A stretch of 6,663 nt of DNA from Nitrososphaerales archaeon TH1177 (lineage in GTDB: Archaea > Thermoproteota > Nitrososphaeria > Nitrososphaerales > Nitrososphaeraceae), in assembly GCA_014523515.1 (NCBI GenBank), contig JAATVJ010000108.1:1-6663 (forward strand). The letters run 5' to 3'. Both the position numbers and the translations under genes were made by a program. Below, piece by piece: positions 1-4,652 of the stretch. Every line of letters starts with the position of its first letter. Position 1 is the first letter of the stretch. The notes below the pieces were generated by a model. That model was not told where the DNA came from, made no database searches, and worked only from the letters and a program-made list of their open reading frames with translations.

Positions 1-192
1 GATGATTTAGCAAATAAAGCATATATTGATTTTATAGATAAAAATTATGAGTATTTATATAACAAATTAAAACCTCATTTCGCAACGGATCAACAAATTA
101 ATTTATTAAGACATTTAAAAATCAATCCTTCTAAATATTTAAGTCGAATTGAGGCAAATAGAGTCCTTAAGAAATATAATGAAAAAAAATGA
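1..192 (+). CDS. C-terminal fragment of an unrecognised protein (5' end outside window)
   Basis: Frame 1 is open from the first base to a TGA at 190-192, giving 63 residues of a protein whose start lies upstream of the window. The segment is lysine- and tyrosine-rich and predicted helical. Its last 35 residues follow a pattern (A-T-D-Q-Q, then L-L-x-x-L-K-I-x-P, then L-S-R-I-E-A, then a basic end) that resembles the short helical C-terminal modules found on various nucleic-acid-related proteins, where 'ATxxQ...L..L' is followed by 'ls..eA..li'. That resemblance is from memory and does not identify the protein. Codon use (A/T-ending) matches the neighbours, so it is probably a real gene end. 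The next gene starts 62 bp downstream behind its own TATA-like element, so the two need not be cotranscribed. No function is assigned. Confidence 0.6.
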   Translation, partial: DDLANKAYIDFIDKNYEYLYNKLKPHFATDQQINLLRHLKINPSKYLSRIEANRVLKKYNEKK

Positions 193-221
193 ACCTTTTT
201 TATTAAATTCATTGATGCAAA

Positions 222-231
222 GCTTTTATCT
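222..231 (+). promoter_or_regulatory. TATA-like box for the 255-692 gene
   Basis: The element GCTTTTATCT is centred about 28 bases before the ATG at 255. That is the distance expected when an archaeal box A drives a transcript starting at or next to the start codon (leaderless). No Shine-Dalgarno-like purine run precedes the ATG, which agrees with a leaderless message. The match to the archaeal TATA consensus is partial, and AT-rich DNA gives chance matches. Confidence 0.4.
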
Positions 232-254
232 AGTTTGTGTATTTTATATTGTGA

Positions 255-692
255 ATGCCCAGAACAAAGAGTTCAGCAAAATCTTCAGAAAAGGAAGTTA
301 TCCCACAATGGGTAGAAGAAGAGATTAGATCAATACATTTTACAGAGTCTGAAATACTAAATCGAACGGGATATATATTAGAAATTTATCTAGATGATTA
401 CAAATTAGACATACAACTTTATGAAGCATTACCTGATGGGCGTACTATAATAGAAGGCATAGATATCCCATCATCTCAAGATATATCTAAATTTATGAAG
501 GGATTCGTTTATGAGTTTAAGATTAAAATGTCTTGGGGAAAACTTAGCGAAAATGCTATAGAATTTCTTAAATTACAATTTATGGTAGATATGGACTCTA
601 TTTATCAATTTGAATTGATTGAATTACAATTAATGGATATTGAATCTGAAGAAAACTTTCAAGATTCTCTTGATGATACTGACGACTCATAA
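255..692 (+). CDS. Hypothetical 145-residue acidic-tailed protein, probably lineage-restricted
   Basis: I do not recognise this protein. It starts at ATG 255 and ends at TAA 690-692. Residues 1-14 are basic and Ser/Lys-rich (probably disordered). Residues 15-38 look amphipathic helical (PQWVEEEIRSIHF...). About residues 39-130 alternate hydrophobic and polar residues in several beta-like runs (GYILEIYLDD, KLDIQLYE, RTIIEGIDIP, FVYEFKIKMS, IYQFELIELQL), with one helix-like stretch near 98-111. The tail from about 129 is strongly acidic (Glu/Asp-rich, ending DDTDDS). There are no cysteines, membrane segments or signal peptide, so it is a soluble cytoplasmic protein. The five-strand pattern is compatible with a small beta-barrel such as an OB fold, but this is only inference from the hydrophobicity pattern. 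It converges on the UPF0104 gene. It could be a small nucleic-acid- or protein-binding factor. Function unknown. Confidence 0.8.
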   Translation: MPRTKSSAKSSEKEVIPQWVEEEIRSIHFTESEILNRTGYILEIYLDDYKLDIQLYEALPDGRTIIEGIDIPSSQDISKFMKGFVYEFKIKMSWGKLSENAIEFLKLQFMVDMDSIYQFELIELQLMDIESEENFQDSLDDTDDS

Positions 693-764
693 TCGAAATA
701 TAAATAAATCCTAAAATTCATCAAATATTAACATATGGTTTTTAAAACTAACAACACTTATTGG
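693..764. terminator. Convergent 72-bp intergenic region with short T/A tracts
   Basis: This gap separates the stop of the plus-strand hypothetical gene from the stop of the minus-strand UPF0104 gene. It is AT-rich and contains G-TTTTT-AAAA-C at 738-748. That gives a five-T run on the plus strand and a four-T run on the minus strand within a small self-complementary core. Archaeal termination often relies on T-runs, so both transcripts probably end here, but the signal is weak. Confidence 0.3.
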
Positions 765-1799
765 TCAATCTTGTGAATTTTTTCCAAACGTAAATTTTTT
801 ATCGATAGTAAGTTTCATCATAAAAAGCCACATAATTACGAGAGGAATATGATAAGACGCAATTCTCCAAGAAATAATGACGTCTAAATGTGAATCTTCC
901 AAGACATCATTTATTGATGGCAAATGATCCAAACCAGAAACATAGGCCCACAATCCAAGTTCAGTTAATCCTGATCCGCCAACGGTTATTGGTAAACTTC
1001 CTAATTGAGTTGAAGCTGCAGTGGCTAAAATAGACTTGTATAGATCTAGATTAGATTCGGCTAGTCCCCCAAGGACAAGAAAAGATGCACCAAGACATGC
1101 AAATGCAAAAAAAGTAATAACTATGCCAACAAAGAATATTTTTATTGTTCTTTTTGAATTGAAGTTTTCTCTACTCATAGTGCACAAATCGCTAATTGCC
1201 GAATTTGTATAATTGATAATTGTGTCTGCACGCTCCCGTGACGAAAATCTTTTTATTAGTTTTGTCATAAACTTAGGAAGTTGGATATTATAATGTGCTG
1301 AAAAAATAACAACTATCAACCAGAATCCAAAAATCAACGAAGAAATAAGGATTATAATAGTACCAATAAGAATTGCGCCATTATAAAGAGCAATTATGCC
1401 TGCAAATAATGCAAGAATTGTCCCCACAAAAACATCTGCAATAATTTCCATTGTAGCAATCCAGGCTGCAATCCCAGCTGGAACTTTGTTTTTTGTTAGC
1501 CATGCTATTCGAACTATTTCACCTCCAATATAAGATGGAGTAGTATTAGTAACAAATTCACTTCCAATTCGCACAGAGATTAATTTAAAAGATGATGCTA
1601 TCTTATAGTCTAAAAATTTATCTACAAAATATTTAAATCTGAATGCCTGAAGAAAAACTTTTGTAAGACTAAATATAACAGATATAATAAATGGAACCAA
1701 TCCAACACTAAATATCTCGGTAATAGACACTGGAGAGAAAATAAATAGAAAAAGAAGAGGTAAAAGACTTATTAGTATTGCAATTAGTTTCCAATTCAA
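765..1799 (-). CDS. UPF0104 / LPG-synthase transmembrane-family protein (flippase-like), TTG start
   Basis: This is a 344-residue integral membrane protein with about seven to eight hydrophobic segments (roughly residues 4-22, 31-52, 110-138, 140-168, 219-246, 254-275 and 307-330). Three hallmarks of the UPF0104 family (transmembrane domain of bacterial lysylphosphatidylglycerol synthase MprF, also archaeal homologues) are visible: P-S-Y-I-G-G-E-I-V-R at 88-97, L-P-I-T-V-G-G-S-G-L-T-E at 269-280, and the W-R-x-x-x-Y-x-x-P segment at 311-319. Length is normal for the stand-alone family, and the aminoacyl-transfer domain is absent. By homology it may translocate lipids or lipid-linked sugars; the substrate is unknown. 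The start codon is TTG at 1797-1799: an in-frame TAG lies four codons upstream, the first internal GTG (codon 24) would remove most of the first membrane segment, and the next Met is residue 117. A TATA-like element 28-30 bases upstream supports TTG. Confidence 0.87.
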   Translation of the reverse strand: MNWKLIAILISLLPLLFLFIFSPVSITEIFSVGLVPFIISVIFSLTKVFLQAFRFKYFVDKFLDYKIASSFKLISVRIGSEFVTNTTPSYIGGEIVRIAWLTKNKVPAGIAAWIATMEIIADVFVGTILALFAGIIALYNGAILIGTIIILISSLIFGFWLIVVIFSAHYNIQLPKFMTKLIKRFSSRERADTIINYTNSAISDLCTMSRENFNSKRTIKIFFVGIVITFFAFACLGASFLVLGGLAESNLDLYKSILATAASTQLGSLPITVGGSGLTELGLWAYVSGLDHLPSINDVLEDSHLDVIISWRIASYHIPLVIMWLFMMKLTIDKKFTFGKNSQD

Positions 1800-1814
1800 T
1801 TTATCTGAATACTA

Positions 1815-1826
1815 AACTATATAGTT
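1815..1826. promoter_or_regulatory. 12-bp perfect palindrome between TATA element and TTG start
   Basis: AACTATATAGTT is its own reverse complement. It lies between the minus-strand TATA-like element (1825-1833) and the TTG start of the UPF0104 gene, where a bound repressor would block transcription initiation. It could be an operator for a dimeric helix-turn-helix regulator. In DNA this AT-rich, palindromes of this length also arise by chance, so it is only a candidate. Confidence 0.3.
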
Positions 1827-1833
1827 ATATAAT
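1825..1833 (-). promoter_or_regulatory. TATA-like box for the UPF0104 gene
   Basis: On the minus strand this reads ATTATATAA, close to an archaeal box A. It is centred about 30 bases before the TTG at 1799. The spacing suggests a transcript beginning at the start codon. This helps to justify the unusual TTG, because no ATG or GTG is available in frame between the upstream stop and codon 24. Confidence 0.45.
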
Positions 1834-1874
1834 AATCAATCAATTTCATAAATATAATTGAATATCGTATTTGT

Positions 1875-1899
1875 AATATAAATATAAATATAAAATATA
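1875..1899. repeat. Short tandem AATATA repeat
   Basis: Three exact tandem copies of AATATA (1875-1892) are followed by a degenerate AAATATA. The run lies upstream of the GPN-GTPase promoter in the divergent intergenic region. It may only reflect low-complexity AT DNA, but such tracts are flexible or curved and can supply extra TBP sites. Confidence 0.55.
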
Positions 1900-1900
1900 A

Positions 1901-1914
1901 CATATATTATATTT
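1901..1914 (+). promoter_or_regulatory. TATA-like element for the GPN-GTPase/thrB operon
   Basis: CATATATTATATTT lies 18-31 bases before the ATG at 1932 and includes a TATA core at about 28 bases. It fits initiation at or just before the start codon. Several overlapping TATA-like words occur in 1875-1914, so the exact box cannot be chosen by eye. Confidence 0.4.
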
Positions 1915-1931
1915 GAAAGACAAAAAATTCA

Positions 1932-2690
1932 ATGAAAGCCATTTATATAACAGGGACAGCGGGTTCAGGAAAATCTATACTTACTTCCAATCTCTTACAA
2001 TGGTATATTGACCATGATAATTTCCCTATTACTGTTAATTTGGACCCTGCAGTATCAGAATTACCTTATCAGCCAGATGTAGACATACGAAATTATATAG
2101 ACATAAACAACATAGTAGAAACGTATGGTTTAGGTCCTAATGGTGCAATAATAATGTCACATGATTTAATTGGTACTAAAATTCAAGAGATTCAATTAGA
2201 AGTTGATGAATTAAACCCTGATTATATTTTAATTGACACTCCCGGACAAATTGAATTATTTGCTTATAGATCTAGCGGTTATTATTTTATATCCAATTTT
2301 CAAGCAGATAGTAAAGCTACTATCTTTATAATGGATGGTGTACTAGTTTCATCCGCAATTAATTTTGTTTCTTTATCACTACTTTCTGCTTCGATAAATT
2401 TTAGACTAAAAACATCACAGATTAATGTATTATCAAAAAGGGATTTAATAATAGATAATTTAGAAAATATTTTAGATTGGGCTCGTTCAGATACAGCATT
2501 ACTAGAAGCTTTAGATAAAGAAAAGAATCTAGAATTTTCTTTATTGAGTAAAGATTTGATGAGAATTATTTCACAAAATGGATTAAATCAAGAATTAATA
2601 GCTGTCTCTAATCTAACAATGAATGGTTTAATAGAATTATCTGCCGTTTTATCTAGAATACTTAATCAAGGGGAAGAAATTCAATATTAA
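1932..2690 (+). CDS. GPN-loop GTPase (archaeal, PAB0955-like)
   Basis: This is a 252-residue cytoplasmic GTPase of the SIMIBI class. Its motifs appear in the expected order: P-loop G-T-A-G-S-G-K-S at residues 8-15, N-L-D-P-A at 36-40, the defining Gly-Pro-Asn loop at 68-70 (GLGPNGA), G3 D-T-P-G-Q at 102-106, and a G4-type S-K-R-D at 168-171. A complete motif set and normal family length (about 250) indicate an active enzyme. The GPN loop of one subunit completes the catalytic site of the other, so it should work as a homodimer. Eukaryotic relatives (GPN1-3/Npa3) help assemble and import RNA polymerase II; the archaeal role is less clear, with links to RNA polymerase or ribosome assembly proposed. 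The ATG at 1932 places the P-loop right at the N-terminus, as usual. The stop is 11 bp before thrB, so the two are probably cotranscribed. Confidence 0.93.
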   Translation: MKAIYITGTAGSGKSILTSNLLQWYIDHDNFPITVNLDPAVSELPYQPDVDIRNYIDINNIVETYGLGPNGAIIMSHDLIGTKIQEIQLEVDELNPDYILIDTPGQIELFAYRSSGYYFISNFQADSKATIFIMDGVLVSSAINFVSLSLLSASINFRLKTSQINVLSKRDLIIDNLENILDWARSDTALLEALDKEKNLEFSLLSKDLMRIISQNGLNQELIAVSNLTMNGLIELSAVLSRILNQGEEIQY

Positions 2691-2701
2691 ATATACAAGA
2701 A

Positions 2702-3640
2702 ATGGATTCATGTAAAGCAATAGCTCCATCATCTACAGCTAATTTAGGACCAGGTTTTGATATATTTGGACTTGCTTTAGATCTCTTTTATGACGAAATA
2801 AGAATAACCAAGAATAGAAGTCAAAATAGAAGGATAACTATCTCCACAATAAAACAAGAGGAGGGAATAAAAATTCCGTCAGATAATGAAAACAATTCTA
2901 CTGCATTGGTAGTTCAGAAAATGATGGAAGACTTTAAAATAAATGATAATATTGATATTGAAATAAATAAAGGAGTCCCTCCAGGATATGGTTTAGGAAG
3001 TAGTGCAGCATCATCCGTTGCGACAGCATATGCTTTTAACCAAATATATAATCTAAAAATAGATTTATATGAATTAATTAATTATGCTGCTGAAGGAGAA
3101 AGAGCTTCAGCAGGAATCAAACATTATGATAATGTTGCTAGTTCTATGTTAGGAGGATTTATAATAGTAAGAATGCTTCCACGTCTTGAATTTATCAAAT
3201 TTGAACCACCAGAAGACCTTTATTTTGTAATTGGAATTCCTAAAATTATAGTTCCCAAAAAGAAAACGGAAGCTGCAAGAGGTATATTACCTTTAAATGC
3301 ACCTCTAGAAAATATCATAACAAATATTTCTAATGCAAGTACGATTGTGGCAGGTTTTGCCTATAAAGATGTAGAAATGATAGCAAAGGGAATTGATGAT
3401 AAAATTGTGGAACCTGCTAGAAAAAAAATGATCCCAGGCTTTGACAAGGTAAAGGAGAAGGCTATGAATGCAGGTGCATTAGCGCTCACTATTAGTGGTG
3501 CTGGACCTTCAATTATTTCAATATTAAAAACAGACAGCCATTCGAATAGCATTATGGAAGCGATTAAAGAAGGATTTGCAGAATCAAAAATTGAAAGTAA
3601 GGTTTACTTATGTAAACCTGGTAATGGTGTAAAAAATTAA
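2702..3640 (+). CDS. thrB: Homoserine kinase (GHMP kinase family)
   Basis: This enzyme phosphorylates L-homoserine with ATP to O-phosphohomoserine, the substrate of threonine synthase (EC 2.7.1.39), in the cytoplasm. The 312-residue length is normal. The three GHMP motifs are present: the N-terminal S-T-A-N-L-G-P-G-F-D at 11-20, the ATP-binding P-P-G-Y-G-L-G-S-S-A-A at 93-103, and the C-terminal I-S-G-A-G-P-S at 264-270. Marks that favour ThrB over other GHMP kinases are H-Y-D-N-V-A-S-S-M-L-G-G at 141-152, which matches the ThrB His-x-Asp-Asn...Gly-Gly signature, and E-P-A-R-K-x-x-I-P-G-F at 237-247. The ATG at 2702 puts motif 1 at its usual place. The gene follows the GPN GTPase by 11 bp with no separate promoter and no clear Shine-Dalgarno, so it is read as the second gene of that operon. 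No other threonine genes are in view. Confidence 0.92.
   Translation: MDSCKAIAPSSTANLGPGFDIFGLALDLFYDEIRITKNRSQNRRITISTIKQEEGIKIPSDNENNSTALVVQKMMEDFKINDNIDIEINKGVPPGYGLGSSAASSVATAYAFNQIYNLKIDLYELINYAAEGERASAGIKHYDNVASSMLGGFIIVRMLPRLEFIKFEPPEDLYFVIGIPKIIVPKKKTEAARGILPLNAPLENIITNISNASTIVAGFAYKDVEMIAKGIDDKIVEPARKKMIPGFDKVKEKAMNAGALALTISGAGPSIISILKTDSHSNSIMEAIKEGFAESKIESKVYLCKPGNGVKN
3600..3619. repeat. 8-bp inverted repeat at the end of thrB
   Basis: AGGTTTAC and GTAAACCT flank the four-base loop TTAT. This is a perfect stem inside the last codons of thrB (Lys-Val-Tyr-Leu-Cys-Lys-Pro region), 21 bp before the stop. It sits where the convergent thrB and hydratase transcripts overlap. It may act as an RNA 3'-end structure for either message or be a coding coincidence. 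Confidence 0.5.
3631..3638 (-). terminator. T-run candidate terminator for the enoyl-CoA hydratase gene
   Basis: On the minus strand, about 25 bases past the hydratase stop, the sequence reads AATTTTTT. An archaeal T-run terminator here would lie within the last codons of thrB, so the two 3' ends would overlap in antisense. Confidence 0.35.
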
Positions 3641-3660
3641 GATAGGATATTGTTCTCTTA

Positions 3661-3680
3661 ATTTATTTCTTTTTTCCTTT
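3661..3680 (+). terminator. T-rich candidate terminator for the GPN-GTPase/thrB operon
   Basis: Starting 21 bases after the thrB stop, the plus strand is almost all T with a six-T run (ATTTATTTCTTTTTTCCTTT), the type of signal used for factor-light archaeal termination. It overlaps the lysine-rich C-terminal codons of the convergent hydratase gene, so part of the signal reflects Lys codons on the other strand. Confidence 0.45.
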
Positions 3681-4523
3681 ATTAAGGAATGCAGACATTA
3701 GATTTATCCTATCTTCATGAGCAAAGCAAAGAGCCCATCCATAAATTTCCATTCGTAAACCAGAATCAATGTCCATATCCATTCCTTTATTAATTAAGTA
3801 TTTACTTGTCTTAATAGCGTTATAGCTATTCTTTGTAATTTCTTTAGCCATAGAAAGAGATTTTTCTATTAACTTTTTGTTTAAAAGTTTTGCTAATTCT
3901 TTTTCATGTTCTTTACGTTTAAATTCATCACCATCAGAAGCTGCTTCAAGTAATTCTTCTTGTGTTAATCTTATAACGTCGTTAACCAATCCAATGCTAT
4001 ATGCTTCTTCAGCAGTTATCATTTTTCCAGTAAAAATCATTTCTTTTGCTTTAGCAGGTCCGATAATCCGTAACAATCTTTGTGTTCCTCCCCAACCTGG
4101 TGGTATTCCAATTGTGACTTCTGGTTGACCAATTTTTGCATTGCTTGAACATATTCTAATATCACAAACTAGTGCCAATTCACATCCTCCACCTAATGCA
4201 AAACCATTAATTGCAGCTATCACTGGTTTTTCTAATCTTTCAATTTTATTTAATACTGATTGAGCGGCTGATGCATATTTTTCTGCATCAATAGGAGTTA
4301 TATTAACCATATAAGAAATATCTGCACCTGCACAAAATGATTTTTCGCCAACTCCCGTTATAATAACTACTTTTATATTATTATCCACTCCAACAATATC
4401 TAATGTTTTAGATAACTCCCAAATTACATCTATATTCATTGAATTCAATGCTTCAGGTCTATTGATTTTAATAATTGCTACATCACCCATGGGTTCCAAG
4501 AGAACATATTTTAGTGTAGACAT
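3663..4523 (-). CDS. Enoyl-CoA hydratase/isomerase family; candidate crotonyl-CoA hydratase / 3-hydroxypropionyl-CoA dehydratase
   Basis: This is a 286-residue crotonase-fold enzyme. The oxyanion-hole segments are F-C-A-G-A-D-I at 63-69 and G-F-A-L-G-G-G-C-E at 107-115. Both glutamates that act on water in true hydratases are present, Glu115 and Glu135 (in G-Q-P-E-V-T-I-G-I-P-P-G-W-G-G-T-Q-R-L), so it should hydrate/dehydrate rather than only isomerise. In thaumarchaea one crotonase-family enzyme serves the 3-hydroxypropionate/4-hydroxybutyrate cycle at two steps, 3-hydroxypropionyl-CoA to acrylyl-CoA and crotonyl-CoA to 3-hydroxybutyryl-CoA. This gene is a good candidate, but a fatty-acid or amino-acid catabolic role cannot be excluded. 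It is about 25-30 residues longer than typical family members (about 258), because of a charged helical insertion around 194-217 (DGDEFKRKEHEKELAKLL). The ATG at 4523 gives the normal N-terminus; Met12 would cut the first strand. Confidence 0.9.
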   Translation of the reverse strand: MSTLKYVLLEPMGDVAIIKINRPEALNSMNIDVIWELSKTLDIVGVDNNIKVVIITGVGEKSFCAGADISYMVNITPIDAEKYASAAQSVLNKIERLEKPVIAAINGFALGGGCELALVCDIRICSSNAKIGQPEVTIGIPPGWGGTQRLLRIIGPAKAKEMIFTGKMITAEEAYSIGLVNDVIRLTQEELLEAASDGDEFKRKEHEKELAKLLNKKLIEKSLSMAKEITKNSYNAIKTSKYLINKGMDMDIDSGLRMEIYGWALCFAHEDRINLMSAFLNKGKKK

Positions 4524-4547
4524 ATTCTTATTCCAATAACAAACATC

Positions 4548-4556
4548 AATTAAACT
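4548..4556 (-). promoter_or_regulatory. TATA-like box for the enoyl-CoA hydratase gene
   Basis: The minus strand reads AGTTTAATT, centred about 29 bases before the ATG at 4523. The spacing again suits a leaderless transcript. With the T-rich terminator region immediately upstream, it suggests the hydratase is transcribed separately from the tes gene 129 bp away. The box match is moderate. Confidence 0.35.
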
Positions 4557-4561
4557 TTATC

Positions 4562-4652
4562 AAAAAATAACATAAAAAATCAATAAAATAAAATAAAATT
4601 TATTAAAATATACTATAAATAAAAATTATAATTTTTTAGGGAAATGGAAGAT
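4562..4652 (-). terminator. Multi-T-tract terminator region after the tes gene
   Basis: Read on the minus strand, the 90 bases after the tes stop hold repeated T-runs: two runs of six, a run of five, and a TTTTATTTTATTTTATT-like series. Successive T-runs are typical archaeal termination signals. A 16-bp perfect palindrome, AAAAATTATAATTTTT, lies at 4621-4636, about 17 bases beyond the stop, and could pair weakly in the RNA. The region probably ends tes transcription before the hydratase promoter. Confidence 0.5.

Noticed and set aside
1021..1212. Plus-strand frame inside the UPF0104 gene
   Set aside because: It is a shadow frame of a gene with three conserved family motifs on the other strand, and has no promoter or homology signal.
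1800..1931. AT-rich divergent region considered as a replication origin or CRISPR leader
   Set aside because: There are no origin-recognition-box-like repeats, no Cdc6/Orc1 gene, and no spaced repeats. TATA elements for the two flanking genes explain most of the composition.
3361..3552. Minus-strand hydrophobic frame inside thrB
   Set aside because: It looks like a small membrane protein only because it is antisense to Gly/Ala/Ser-rich GHMP motif codons; thrB is complete and convincing.
3877..4128. Plus-strand frame antisense to the hydratase
   Set aside because: It is a shadow of the crotonase-fold coding sequence; its Ser/Asn/Pro-rich product is typical of an antisense frame.
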